NCBI GenBank assembly: GCA_949288685.1
Contig: CASELB010000012.1
Span: 1 to 14,445, forward strand
Origin: an uncultured bacterium
Lineage (GTDB): Bacteria; Cyanobacteriota; Vampirovibrionia; Gastranaerophilales; Gastranaerophilaceae
Direction: 5' to 3'
DNA: 14,445 nucleotides
The position numbers and the translations under genes are program-made. Below, in pieces: positions 1 through 7,084 of the stretch; the stretch's first letter is position 1; each line of letters begins with the position of its first letter. The notes under the pieces were generated by a model. The model saw nothing but the letters and a program-made list of their open reading frames with translations, was not told the DNA's origin and did not search any database.

Positions 1-270
1 GCAATGGTTTCTGCAGCGTTAAATGGTTCTTTTGACAATGTTGAGTTTAAACACCACGATGTATTTAATGTTGACTATCCGGTATCTTGTCCGAATGTAC
101 CGTCGGAGCAGCTTGATGCGCGCGGTCTGTGGGCGGATAAAGCTGCGTATGATGAACAGGCTAACAAACTTGCTCAAATGTTTGTTGACAATTTTGCGGC
201 TAAATATCCCAATATGCCTTCAGAAATTGTTGCTGCAGGTCCTAAACCTAAGAATACTGCTAAGGTTTAG
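1..270 (+). CDS. pckA: Phosphoenolpyruvate carboxykinase (ATP), C-terminal fragment
   Basis: The window opens inside this gene, in frame from base 1 to a TAG stop at 268-270. About 89 residues remain. They contain segments typical of the C-terminus of ATP-dependent PEP carboxykinase: AALNGSFDNVEFKHHDVFNV, then SCPNVPSEQLDARGLWADK, then a helix ending in MFVDNF and the closing IVAAGPK. The enzyme converts oxaloacetate and ATP to PEP, ADP and CO2 in the cytoplasm and is the entry point of gluconeogenesis. The nucleotide-binding and metal-binding parts lie before the window, so catalytic residues cannot be checked. A strong intrinsic terminator follows 21 bases after the stop, so this is probably the last gene of its transcript. 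An overlapping reading frame (23-289) is only a shadow. Family assignment is by recognition of the C-terminal motifs. Confidence 0.9.
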   Translation, partial: AMVSAALNGSFDNVEFKHHDVFNVDYPVSCPNVPSEQLDARGLWADKAAYDEQANKLAQMFVDNFAAKYPNMPSEIVAAGPKPKNTAKV

Positions 271-291
271 TCTTTTAAAAACTTTGTAAAT

Positions 292-325
292 AAAAGAGTG
301 CGTTTTTTGCGCACTCTTTTTGTAT
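292..325 (+). terminator. Rho-independent terminator of pckA
   Basis: An 11-bp perfect stem, AAAAGAGTGCG at 292-302 pairing with CGCACTCTTTT at 310-320, has a 7-base loop and runs into a T-rich tail. It lies just after the pckA stop. The A-run on the 5' side would also give it some terminator character on the minus strand, but no minus-strand gene ends here. Confidence 0.9.
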
Positions 326-354
326 TTGAATTTGGACTATTTACTTCTTACATT

Positions 355-384
355 TTTCTTACGACGCAATTTTTGTCGTAGAAA
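355..384. repeat. Imperfect inverted repeat in front of the recombinase gene
   Basis: TACGAC at 360-365 and GTCGTA at 375-380 are perfect inverted arms. They extend outward as TTTC (355-358) and GAAA (381-384), with one unpaired T at 359. The centre is 9 bases, GCAATTTTT. Two arms of about 10 bp around a short centre match the general geometry of a tyrosine-recombinase core site. The right edge also overlaps the ribosome-binding site of the recombinase, so an RNA hairpin affecting translation, or an autoregulatory operator, is equally possible. No second copy was noticed in the window. Confidence 0.4.
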
Positions 385-393
385 GAGGTGAGT

Positions 394-945
394 ATGAGAC
401 ATTTAGTAGATTCAATCAGAAGGAGAGAGGATATTGAGGCTGTTGAAAATTATCTGGCAAAATCGAATGAACGTAACCGTTTGATTTTTGCAATCGGTAT
501 TAATTCAGGGTTAAGGGTTTCGGATATTCTGGGGCTTAATGTGTGTGATGTAATTGATAAATCTTATATTGAAATTCATGAGAAAAAGACCGGTAAATAT
601 AAGCGTTTTCCTCTTAATAAGAAACTTTGCCGGTTAATAAAAGAGTATACTGATGGAATGGTAAATTCTGATAAACCGTTATTTACGGGTAAAAAACGCC
701 GGAGGCTTGACCGTTCTCAGGTTTATAGATTTTTAAACGAGGCGTGCAAGGCAGTGGGGATAAAAGATATTAATATAGGAACGCACACAATGCGAAAGAG
801 TTTCGGGTATTTTTTTTATAAACAGTATAATGATTTAGTGCTGTTGCAAAAAATCTTGAACCATTCATCCCCGTCTATTACTCTTCGTTATATTGGTATA
901 GCGCAGGATGAAATTGATACATCATATATAAATTTTAATTTGTGA
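394..945 (+). CDS. Single-domain tyrosine recombinase (FimB/XerD-like catalytic domain)
   Basis: This 183-residue protein is a phage-integrase-family site-specific recombinase. All catalytic residues are visible: Arg41 in SGLRVSDILGL, the beta-hairpin Lys around 65-68 (KKTGKYK), His131 and Arg134 in GTHTMRKSFGY, His157 in LNHSSPSITLRY, and the nucleophile Tyr166. The N-terminal SAM-like core-binding domain of XerC/XerD and lambda Int (usually about 100 residues) is absent, since the catalytic fold begins within the first 30 residues. This matches the size of FimB/FimE-type inversion recombinases (about 200 residues). ATG at 394 is preferred over GTG at 388 because AGAGGTGA at 384-391 then serves as the Shine-Dalgarno sequence. 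No phage or transposon genes flank it; the left neighbour is pckA and the right a convergent LemA/DUF3137 operon. The active site is complete, so it is probably functional. Its target is unknown; see the inverted repeats at 355-384 and around the flagellin gene. Confidence 0.88.
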   Translation: MRHLVDSIRRREDIEAVENYLAKSNERNRLIFAIGINSGLRVSDILGLNVCDVIDKSYIEIHEKKTGKYKRFPLNKKLCRLIKEYTDGMVNSDKPLFTGKKRRRLDRSQVYRFLNEACKAVGIKDINIGTHTMRKSFGYFFYKQYNDLVLLQKILNHSSPSITLRYIGIAQDEIDTSYINFNL

Positions 946-954
946 TTAGTTATT

Positions 955-988
955 ACGGGGCGTTTTATTGAGGCGCCCTGTTATTTTT
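955..988 (+). terminator. Probable terminator between convergent genes
   Basis: ACGGGGCG at 955-962 pairs with CGCCCTGT at 974-981: eight pairs including one G-T, with an 11-base loop. TTATTTTT follows on the plus strand. It starts 9 bases after the recombinase stop. The minus-strand DUF3137 gene stops at 987, but on that strand the stem is followed by a tail poor in T, so it works best as a plus-strand terminator. Confidence 0.7.
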
Positions 989-1059
989 ACAATCCTATTT
1001 TCTGATCTAATTTAAGCTGATCAATCAGTTCGATAATTGATGTGACTTCTTCAAACATT
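985..1059. repeat. 75-bp direct repeat, copy 1 (3' end of the second DUF3137 gene)
   Basis: These 75 bases are identical base for base with 1907-1981. They encode the shared C-terminus of the two DUF3137 proteins (from MFEEVTSIIELIDQ to the final KIGL), the stop codon and four bases beyond it. Identity at synonymous positions indicates recent duplication or gene conversion. Confidence 0.95.
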
Positions 1060-1907
1060 TGATAAAACTGCCTGTAATTATCTGTTGACACAGTTAGATT
1101 TCCAAGAGAGAACATATCTTTTCCTGTATCTATTGATATAAAAAGTTTATTCATATAGAAAGCACAGGATATTTTAGCTGCGTTGAATGTTCTTTTGACG
1201 TTAACCAGTCGTTCCATAAATGAGGGTGTGAGTAGATACCGTGCTTCAACCTCATCTTCGGTGAAAACGTCAAACATTTTCTCAAACTTAACATCTTCAA
1301 GCAAGGTGTGTTTTAATCCGTATATAGGCGAAATATGCAATCCTGTATCAGAAGTGACAAGAGTATGTCCGTTAAATCTTTTGTTTATATCAAGAACTAC
1401 ACACACACCTTTAAAGGTTATTTTATCTTCTTGTATTTCTTTTTTGTAATATCTTACTTCTGCAATTTCTATTGAGACATTTTTATGTTTGCCTATAAAA
1501 ATGTCATCGCTTTTAGCTTTATACCAATTTTGCAGAACAACGCCCGCTTTAACAAATATATCATAATTGATTGTTTTTTCTGACTGCCATCTAAAATCAC
1601 CAAGAGCTTTACAGAATACAGGCATTATTTTAAATTTTATTTTCTGTTCAAAACTTTTTTGCCAATAAAAGTCCTTTAGGGTAACAATTGACATAATAAT
1701 AATTGATATTTTTAAAAAGTTATCTAAATTTGGTTTTACGATATCAAAATATGTAAGTAATGTAAATGAAACGATAGATAGTATGATACCGATAACAGCT
1801 CTTATTGTACATTTTTTATGTAACTCTTTCCTCTCCTGTTCAAATTGAGCAAGAAGAGGCATGCAGGTTTTATAAAAATTTTTATGAAAAGTATTTCTGT
1901 AACTCAT
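987..1907 (-). CDS. DUF3137 family membrane protein, paralogue 2
   Basis: This 306-residue protein of the DUF3137 family has unknown biochemical function. Residues about 30-80 contain two hydrophobic segments separated by a short polar turn, predicting a hairpin membrane anchor. The long remainder is a soluble, probably cytoplasmic domain ending in EVEARYLLTPSFMERL and the C-terminal IIELIDQLKLDQKIGL. It closely resembles the protein encoded immediately upstream (1909-2853), with strongest similarity in the C-terminal third. Only one base separates the upstream stop from this ATG, so the two are almost certainly co-transcribed, and AGGA at the end of the upstream gene is the likely Shine-Dalgarno sequence. 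LemA-DUF3137 gene pairs recur in bacteria, which supports a joint but undefined envelope-associated role. Confidence 0.82.
   Translation of the reverse strand: MSYRNTFHKNFYKTCMPLLAQFEQERKELHKKCTIRAVIGIILSIVSFTLLTYFDIVKPNLDNFLKISIIIMSIVTLKDFYWQKSFEQKIKFKIMPVFCKALGDFRWQSEKTINYDIFVKAGVVLQNWYKAKSDDIFIGKHKNVSIEIAEVRYYKKEIQEDKITFKGVCVVLDINKRFNGHTLVTSDTGLHISPIYGLKHTLLEDVKFEKMFDVFTEDEVEARYLLTPSFMERLVNVKRTFNAAKISCAFYMNKLFISIDTGKDMFSLGNLTVSTDNYRQFYQMFEEVTSIIELIDQLKLDQKIGL
1201..1250. repeat. 50-bp direct repeat, copy 1 (inside the second DUF3137 gene)
   Basis: This block is identical to 2123-2172 over 50 bases and encodes the shared segment EVEARYLLTPSFMERLVN. The stretch between it and the 75-bp repeat has clearly diverged between the two genes, so identity is patchy rather than continuous. 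Confidence 0.93.
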
Positions 1908-1981
1908 TTTACAATCCTATTTTCTGATCTAATTTAAGCTGATCAATCAGTTCGATAATTGATGTGACTTCTTCAAACATT
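1907..1981. repeat. 75-bp direct repeat, copy 2 (3' end of the first DUF3137 gene)
   Basis: This is the exact partner of 985-1059. It covers the final codons and stop of the upstream DUF3137 gene and reaches the first base of the start codon of the downstream one. Recombination between the two copies would delete about 0.9 kb and leave one intact DUF3137 gene. Confidence 0.95.
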
Positions 1982-2853
1982 GTAAAAAATTGCTTTTTAT
2001 CGTTTGTAGGTTTTAATAATGAACCCAGCACAAACATATCTCTTCTTGTGTCGATTGAAATAAAGAGTTTGTCCAGATAAAATGCGCACGAGAGTTTGTC
2101 ACTTTTGAATGCGGTTTTAATATTAACCAGTCGTTCCATAAATGAGGGTGTGAGTAGATACCGTGCTTCAACTTCATCAGTTGTGTATACATCAAACGTT
2201 TTTTCAAATTTAGTATCTTCCAGTGTTGTATGTACAAGATTTGGAACCGGTGATGAATGTAATAAAGAATTTGGGGCAACAACCGTTTGTCCTTTAAAAT
2301 TTTTATTCATACCGAGTGTTATAACAACCCCGTCAAAAACTGTATTTTCATGTTTTCGGGTTCTTCCGCCGCTGCTTGTGTACCTTACCTCTTTATAACA
2401 AACTTCATTGATTTCTATAGGTACTTCTTTATATGTGCCCGTAAAGATATCATCACTTTCTGTAATATCATAATTCGACGGCACCACACCGGCGCTTGCA
2501 AAAAGGTGAAAATCCGCACTTCCGCCCATATTCCACTGAAAGTCGCCGAGACACCGGCAAAAAGCAGGCATAACGACTGATTTAATTTTTAATTCAAAAC
2601 TTTTGCCGATATTAAAAACTATAGTAAAAACAACTGCTAAAATTCCGACTGCCAGAGCGATAATATTTTCATCTATTCCACCGTGTTTTGCAGAAACAGC
2701 AATAATGCCCAGTCCTGCGACTACTGCAAGAATTACCAGAATGGAGCAGAATACAAATTTTGTTTTTCTTTCCTGTTCAAAATTTGTCAGCAGCGGGATA
2801 CAACGTTTGTGGAATTTGGTATAAAATTCCTGCTGTAATTGTTTTATATCCAT
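1909..2853 (-). CDS. DUF3137 family membrane protein, paralogue 1
   Basis: This 314-residue DUF3137 protein has two transmembrane segments near residues 31-52 and 64-83, with a short loop between them, followed by a soluble domain of about 230 residues. The soluble part includes an internal insertion rich in Gly, Arg and Lys (YTSSGGRTRKHE, about residues 158-169) that the downstream paralogue lacks. It starts 11 bases after the lemA stop, with AGAGG close before the ATG. Function is unknown; its position behind lemA suggests both act at the cytoplasmic membrane. Its last quarter is nearly the same protein as that of the neighbouring paralogue, while the N-terminal half has diverged. The family call rests on the overall pattern and the LemA neighbour. 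Confidence 0.82.
   Translation of the reverse strand: MDIKQLQQEFYTKFHKRCIPLLTNFEQERKTKFVFCSILVILAVVAGLGIIAVSAKHGGIDENIIALAVGILAVVFTIVFNIGKSFELKIKSVVMPAFCRCLGDFQWNMGGSADFHLFASAGVVPSNYDITESDDIFTGTYKEVPIEINEVCYKEVRYTSSGGRTRKHENTVFDGVVITLGMNKNFKGQTVVAPNSLLHSSPVPNLVHTTLEDTKFEKTFDVYTTDEVEARYLLTPSFMERLVNIKTAFKSDKLSCAFYLDKLFISIDTRRDMFVLGSLLKPTNDKKQFFTMFEEVTSIIELIDQLKLDQKIGL
2123..2172. repeat. 50-bp direct repeat, copy 2 (inside the first DUF3137 gene)
   Basis: This is the exact partner of 1201-1250 and encodes the same protein segment in the same frame. The first mismatch follows at 2173. Confidence 0.93.
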
Positions 2854-2864
2854 TTAACCTCTGT

Positions 2865-3440
2865 TTATTTCAGGTAATCAGCCGCATTAACAGGCTTTGT
2901 TTCCGCTTCATCAACTTTAAAGAACTCTTGTTTACCAACTCCAATCATGCCGGCAACAATTGAGGACGGGAAGATTTCAACCGCATTGTTAAGTTCAAGG
3001 ACCGCCGAGTTATAAAATCTTCTTGCGGCTGCAATATGTTCTTCTACTTCATTATAAGTTTGCATTGCATGGACCATTGTCTGGTCTGATTTTAACTGGG
3101 GATAGTTTTCAACCGCAACCATAATTTGTCCCATTCTGCTTTTTATTTGTGAATCAAGTTCCAGTTTCTTGCTGATACTGTTAATATCATCAGGCAGAGA
3201 GATTGCCTGTGTTCTTAGTTTTGTAACTTCTTCCAGCAAACTTTTTTCATGTTCCATAAATTTGCCGGCAATAGTAAGAATATTGGGTATAAGGTCATAT
3301 CTTTTCTTAAGTTGTACACTAATACTTGAGAATGCCTCCATAACTTTGTTTTTCTTCCGGATAAGTGAAACGTACATTCCGTAAAACCCGAAAATAATAA
3401 CTGCCGCAACGGCTAAAGCTACTATGGTTGTTATGTTCAT
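2865..3440 (-). CDS. lemA: LemA family protein
   Basis: This 191-residue protein matches the LemA family in length and layout. Residues about 5-27 form an N-terminal membrane helix followed by RKKNK. A long helical, coiled-coil-like domain begins with the family signature VMEAFSSISVQLKKRYDLIP (about 33-52), then IAGKFMEHEKSLLEEVTKLR. The segment FYNSAVLELNNAVEIFPSSI (about 142-161) is also typical. LemA proteins are thought to be membrane-anchored with most of the chain as a helical bundle; their molecular role is not settled. GGAGG with a 6-base spacer supports the ATG at 3440. It is the first gene of the three-gene LemA/DUF3137/DUF3137 operon. Confidence 0.93.
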   Translation of the reverse strand: MNITTIVALAVAAVIIFGFYGMYVSLIRKKNKVMEAFSSISVQLKKRYDLIPNILTIAGKFMEHEKSLLEEVTKLRTQAISLPDDINSISKKLELDSQIKSRMGQIMVAVENYPQLKSDQTMVHAMQTYNEVEEHIAAARRFYNSAVLELNNAVEIFPSSIVAGMIGVGKQEFFKVDEAETKPVNAADYLK

Positions 3441-3490
3441 TTATTTCCTCCGTTTTATAATTTAATGGTAATATTGTACTATGTATATTT

Positions 3491-3518
3491 ATTAATATAC
3501 TCATATAAGAGTATTAAT
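3491..3518. other. AT-rich dyad between two minus-strand operons
   Basis: ATTAATATACTC (3491-3502) and GAGTATTAAT (3509-3518) form a 10-bp inverted repeat with a 2-base bulge and a 6-base centre. It sits between the DUF1643 stop and the lemA start. It could be a weak terminator of the upstream operon or an operator for lemA, but on the minus strand no T-run follows, and a clear -35/-10 pair for lemA was not found in this 120-bp gap. Confidence 0.3.
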
Positions 3519-3560
3519 TTTTTATTGATTGCTTAAATTACGGAATATTTTTTCAGAATA

Positions 3561-4244
3561 TTATTTACTGATGGGTAAGTATATTTTTGCAGGATTTTTT
3601 AAAAAATTATAAAACGCGGTTCTGTTTTGAAAAGATTGCAGGCTAAGATGTCTGGGACGCTGTTTTTTAGTTAAAGAATACCCCCACGGGGTAACATCAT
3701 TTTCTCTGATAATATCTACATAGAAGCTGTATAATTCACTGTCAATTTTATCTCCGCATGCTAATAGCAAATCCTTAAAGTTATCATTTTTTAAAAGTTT
3801 GTTGATAAAAGTTCTATTTAATTTGTCGGTCGGGCTGTTTCGATAGGAGGACTTATAGTATTCTGTTGCAGTTTTACTATTACCTTGAATTACTACAAAT
3901 GCGTTTAATACAATAATATGAGAATAATTCAGTTTGTTGCCTAAAATAATCAAATTTCTGATTGTCTGGTCAAATTTGCCATTTTCTGTGTTGTGCGCCG
4001 GAAATGTTTTGGACGGATTCATAAGTAGAACCGTTAAAATTTTGCCGCTTTTGTTTTGTGCAAGTTCAATGACTAAACAATATCTGCAGTTGAATGGCTT
4101 TGTATAATCCTCATTTTCATAAATTCCGTATCCTTTCACGTCAATTTCGTGTTTAGAAAAATATCCGTCTTCAATAGGCTTTGACAAATGATAATTTTTA
4201 TTGGTACAGTCGTTGAAAATACGGAGAATATCTGCCGGCTGCAT
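3561..4244 (-). CDS. DUF1643 domain protein
   Basis: This 227-residue, probably cytoplasmic protein carries the hallmarks of DUF1643: the strand LTVLLMNPSKTF (about 70-81), then FDQTIRNLIILGNKLNYSHIIVLNAF (about 91-116), the segment LLACGDK (160-166), and near the end GYSLTKKQRPRHLSL (188-202). No biochemical function is established for this family. Its N-terminal 65 residues have a Cys-containing stretch (FNCRYCLV) leading into the domain. The start overlaps the ricT stop as TAATG, implying translational coupling, and it is the last gene of the ribH-murQ-gpsA-ricT run. The family usually occurs in varied contexts, so the coupling may be transcriptional convenience. Confidence 0.8.
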   Translation of the reverse strand: MQPADILRIFNDCTNKNYHLSKPIEDGYFSKHEIDVKGYGIYENEDYTKPFNCRYCLVIELAQNKSGKILTVLLMNPSKTFPAHNTENGKFDQTIRNLIILGNKLNYSHIIVLNAFVVIQGNSKTATEYYKSSYRNSPTDKLNRTFINKLLKNDNFKDLLLACGDKIDSELYSFYVDIIRENDVTPWGYSLTKKQRPRHLSLQSFQNRTAFYNFLKNPAKIYLPISK

Positions 4245-5182
4245 TATACATTACCCGTAGAGCTGTTTCTGTCATCCTCAAGTTGCCTTAATTGACGCAT
4301 ATCAACTTTTTCGTCTGTATCGTACGCGGCAATTGTTTGTATAGAAGCATTAATATCAACATTTACTTCCGCATCAACCATTTCGATATCATCTTTTGTA
4401 AACTCTTTTATTTTACCGTCTTCAAACTTAACAGCTACAACATTGTTTAAGAATTTGATATAACAAATTTTGCCCAGTCCTGAAGGGGTCATAACGGTTG
4501 AGCCGACAGGCGGAATACCTTTTGCTGCTTCTATGTAATTGGAATACTCATAAGTCAGACAGCATAACAAACGTCCGCAGCTCCCTGAAATTTTAGAAGG
4601 TGTTATAGGCATTCCCTGGTCTTTTGCAAGTTTTACGTTTATGGATGCAAATTTTCTTAAAAACGAGCAGCAGCAGAACGGTTTGCCGCACATACCGGTT
4701 CCCTCCATAATAGAGGTTTCATCTCTTACGCCGATATGACGCAGGTCTATTCTCATGTGCCGGAATACCTGTGTTAAATCTTTTAATAATGCTCTAAAGT
4801 CTACACGTTCAGGCGCTGTGTAATAGAACGTTATTTTTTTTCTGTCAAAAGTTAGTCTGCATTGAACAAGGTTCATATTAAGGTTATGTTGTTGTACTAG
4901 TTCTTTGCACTTGAAAAATGATGTTACTTCTTCCCGTTTAATATCGTCATAAATCATCATATCTTCATTTGTCATAGTTCTGACAAATGTGAACGGTTCA
5001 AATTTTTTGTCCGAGGATTCAAATTTTTTTGAAATTTCAGAGTTAACTCTGAAAACTTTTAAAACTTCTTCTCCTTTTTCCGTTCTGGCTATTACTAGCT
5101 GGTTTTCCTCCAACTCAACGTTATCTGGAACATCAAGAGGGTGAAATGTATTTTTCAGGTAATTAACTGCCCACTTTATCAT
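4244..5182 (-). CDS. ricT: PSP1 / RicT (YaaT) family iron-sulfur-associated regulator
   Basis: This 312-residue protein has the conserved PSP1 core. Residues about 102-160 contain MNLVQCRLTFDRKKITFYYT and LRHIGVRDET. Two cysteine clusters follow: MCGKPFCCC (Cys165, 170-172) and SCGRLLCC (Cys202, 207, 208). In Bacillus subtilis the homologue YaaT/RicT joins RicA and RicF in a complex that carries iron-sulfur clusters and stimulates RNase Y-dependent mRNA processing; the cysteines here are of that type. Neither partner gene is in the window. The C-terminal part (about 225-275) looks like a small beta domain, GSTVMTPSGLGKI. The start overlaps the end of gpsA by 20 bases, and AAGGAAG inside gpsA is the probable ribosome-binding site. 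In many bacteria this gene neighbours replication genes; here it sits with gpsA and murQ. Confidence 0.9.
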   Translation of the reverse strand: MIKWAVNYLKNTFHPLDVPDNVELEENQLVIARTEKGEEVLKVFRVNSEISKKFESSDKKFEPFTFVRTMTNEDMMIYDDIKREEVTSFFKCKELVQQHNLNMNLVQCRLTFDRKKITFYYTAPERVDFRALLKDLTQVFRHMRIDLRHIGVRDETSIMEGTGMCGKPFCCCSFLRKFASINVKLAKDQGMPITPSKISGSCGRLLCCLTYEYSNYIEAAKGIPPVGSTVMTPSGLGKICYIKFLNNVVAVKFEDGKIKEFTKDDIEMVDAEVNVDINASIQTIAAYDTDEKVDMRQLRQLEDDRNSSTGNV

Positions 5183-6176
5183 AACGTTCTTCTTCCTTGA
5201 GTTTTCTGTTCATAAGTTTGTCTAAAATCTGCTGCGGTGTAATGTCTGTATAAAGTGCTTCATAGATAGCGTTTGACAAAGGTACATCTACTCCGAGTTT
5301 TTTGCCTAAATCGCACATTGCTTTTGATGTTTTCACACCTTCTGCAACTGAGCCTAATTCTTTTAAAATATCATCTATTTTTTTACCTTTGCCCAACAGT
5401 GAACCCACCGTAAAGTTTCTGGACATAGGGCTTGAGCATGTTGCTATTAAATCTCCCATGCCGGATAATCCGTATAATGTTGACGGTTGCGCCCCGAGTT
5501 TTATGCTGACACGGATAATTTCTGCCATCCCGCGGGTTAACAGTGTTCCTAAGCAATTGTCTCCGAGTTCCATACTATGTGCAAACCCGGATGCAATCGC
5601 TATTACATTTTTTAGGCTGCCGCCAAGTTCAACCCCTGTAACATCTGAGTTTGTATATAAACGGAACTTCCCGCCGACATTCAGAGCCTTTTGTACAAAT
5701 TCTGCGGTTTCCATATCGTCAGAAGCGACAGATGCCGCGGTTGGCTTACCTTGCAGAACTTCTTTTGCCAGTGTAGGTCCGGAAAGTATTGCAAGTTTTT
5801 GGGTCGGAAGTACATCTTTTATAACTTCCGACATTCTCATAAGAGTATTTAATTCAATACCTTTAGATGCGTTTACAAGAATTTGTGAAGGTTTAATGCC
5901 TGCTTCTTTTAATTTTTCACAAACATCTCTCATCCCTGATGTTGCAACTACTGCAAGAATAATATTTGCACCCTGTATTGCGTTTTGCAGGTTTGATGTG
6001 ATTTCTACTTTTTTATCAAGTTGTACTTCAAGAGGTTTTGAGCAGTGTTTATTAATAACTAAATCGTCGTAAAGGTCAACATCTCTGCCCCATACAGTTA
6101 TTTCGTCAAAATTATTTGTTAAAAGCCACGCAAGTGTTAACCCCCAGCAGCCCGGACCGAGAACGGTTAATTTCAT
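5163..6176 (-). CDS. gpsA: Glycerol-3-phosphate dehydrogenase [NAD(P)+]
   Basis: This 337-residue cytoplasmic enzyme reduces dihydroxyacetone phosphate to sn-glycerol 3-phosphate, the backbone of membrane phospholipids. The N-terminal Rossmann motif is GPGCWG (residues 7-12, fitting GxGxxG). Further signatures are NASKGIE (102-108), LSGPTLAKEV (131-140), the catalytic Lys189 in ELGGSLKNVIAIASG, and TRGMAEI plus GLSGMGDLIATC in the C-terminal helical domain. Length matches the family (about 330-340). It begins one base after the murQ stop and overlaps the next gene, so it is an internal member of the ribH-murQ-gpsA-ricT-DUF1643 transcription unit. A long open frame on the opposite strand (5302-6072) is a shadow. 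Confidence 0.96.
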   Translation of the reverse strand: MKLTVLGPGCWGLTLAWLLTNNFDEITVWGRDVDLYDDLVINKHCSKPLEVQLDKKVEITSNLQNAIQGANIILAVVATSGMRDVCEKLKEAGIKPSQILVNASKGIELNTLMRMSEVIKDVLPTQKLAILSGPTLAKEVLQGKPTAASVASDDMETAEFVQKALNVGGKFRLYTNSDVTGVELGGSLKNVIAIASGFAHSMELGDNCLGTLLTRGMAEIIRVSIKLGAQPSTLYGLSGMGDLIATCSSPMSRNFTVGSLLGKGKKIDDILKELGSVAEGVKTSKAMCDLGKKLGVDVPLSNAIYEALYTDITPQQILDKLMNRKLKEEERYDKVGS

Positions 6177-6177
6177 C

Positions 6178-7062
6178 CTAAAAATCTCCTAATACTTTTC
6201 TAAGTACACCTCTGTGTTTTGCAAGCTCTTTTTCTGCATCTTCTTTGCTTACATTTAGTTTTAAAGAAACTATTGCTGTTTTGATATTCCATCCGCATTT
6301 TAAAAGCGTTGTAAATGCGACGGAATGTTGAACATCTGCAAGTTGTGACACAATTCTTATTGCGCGGTCTTTTAATTTTTCATTATTTGCTTGCAGGTCA
6401 ATCATGAAGTTTTTATATGTTTTACCTATTTTTATCATAGAACCGGTAGAGAGCATATTTAAGACCATTTTTTGAGCTGTACCGGCTTTAAGCCTGCTTG
6501 AACCGGCAATAACTTCCGGACCTACTTCTACACAAATTACATGTGACGCCTCTTCAACAATTCTGCCCTTGCTGTTACAGGTGAGAGCAATAGTTTTACA
6601 GCCGACTTCATTTGCGCGGGCAAGTACTCCCATCAGGTAATTAGGGTTACCGCTTGCGGAAATTACTACAGCAACATCTTTATCGGTTAAAATGCCGGCA
6701 TCTGAAACACCTGCTGCAAAATCATCCTCTGCGCCTTCTACGGCAGCTCTGAGTGCATCATATCCTCCGGCGATAATTCCCTGAACCATATCCTGCGGAA
6801 CGTTAAATGTCGGAGTACATTCAGAGGCATCCAGAACACCCAGTCTTCCTGATGTACCGGCACCATAGTAAAACAATCTTCCGCCGTGCAAAAACTGTTT
6901 TGCTATTATATCAATAGCTTTTGCGATGTTTTCTGTTTCGTATTCAACGGCTTTTGCGACAATTTTGTCTTCATCGTTCATTTTCTTTACCATATCGATA
7001 GTTGGCAGAATATCGATATCAATGGTATTTTCGTTTACAAATTCGGTAATAACTTCAGTCAA
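6178..7062 (-). CDS. murQ: N-acetylmuramic acid 6-phosphate etherase (TTG start)
   Basis: This enzyme cleaves the lactyl ether of N-acetylmuramate 6-phosphate to give GlcNAc-6-phosphate and D-lactate in recycling of cell-wall sugars. It is one SIS sugar-isomerase domain plus a C-terminal helical part. Motifs include GAGTSGRLGVLDASECTPTF, ISASGNPNY and KAGTAQKMVLNMLSTGSM. A longer frame begins at ATG 7116, but that start overlaps ribH and has no ribosome-binding site. The TTG at 7062 has AAAGGAGGA (7077-7069) six bases upstream and gives 294 residues, near the usual length. With this start the catalytic glutamates fall at 81 and 112, the same 31-residue spacing as Glu83/Glu114 of the E. coli enzyme. 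The gene lies 22 bases after ribH. Confidence 0.93.
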   Translation of the reverse strand: MTEVITEFVNENTIDIDILPTIDMVKKMNDEDKIVAKAVEYETENIAKAIDIIAKQFLHGGRLFYYGAGTSGRLGVLDASECTPTFNVPQDMVQGIIAGGYDALRAAVEGAEDDFAAGVSDAGILTDKDVAVVISASGNPNYLMGVLARANEVGCKTIALTCNSKGRIVEEASHVICVEVGPEVIAGSSRLKAGTAQKMVLNMLSTGSMIKIGKTYKNFMIDLQANNEKLKDRAIRIVSQLADVQHSVAFTTLLKCGWNIKTAIVSLKLNVSKEDAEKELAKHRGVLRKVLGDF

Positions 7063-7068
7063 TGGCAG

Positions 7069-7077
7069 TCCTCCTTT
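7069..7077 (-). promoter_or_regulatory. Strong Shine-Dalgarno site setting the murQ TTG start
   Basis: AAAGGAGGA on the minus strand lies in the ribH-murQ gap and is followed, after six bases, by TTG at 7062. It decides the start of murQ against the upstream in-frame ATG at 7116. Confidence 0.85.
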
Positions 7078-7084
7078 ATACAGA

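Noticed and set aside
23..289. Second open frame overlapping the pckA end
   Set aside because: It is a +1 shadow of the pckA C-terminus; the pckA frame gives a recognisable conserved protein.
394..945. Prophage or integrative element marked by the recombinase
   Set aside because: No tRNA, attachment-site duplication, phage, plasmid or transfer genes flank it; neighbours are ordinary chromosomal genes.
3683..3700. TACCCC-CAC-GGGGTA palindrome resembling the NarL-type dyad
   Set aside because: It is inside the DUF1643 coding region (encoding TPWGYS) and the spacing is 15 rather than 16 bases; no promoter is near.
5302..6072. Long open frame (256 codons) on the plus strand
   Set aside because: It lies wholly antisense to gpsA, its protein has no recognisable domain and is Ser/Pro-rich as expected from a complement frame, and no ribosome-binding site stands out.
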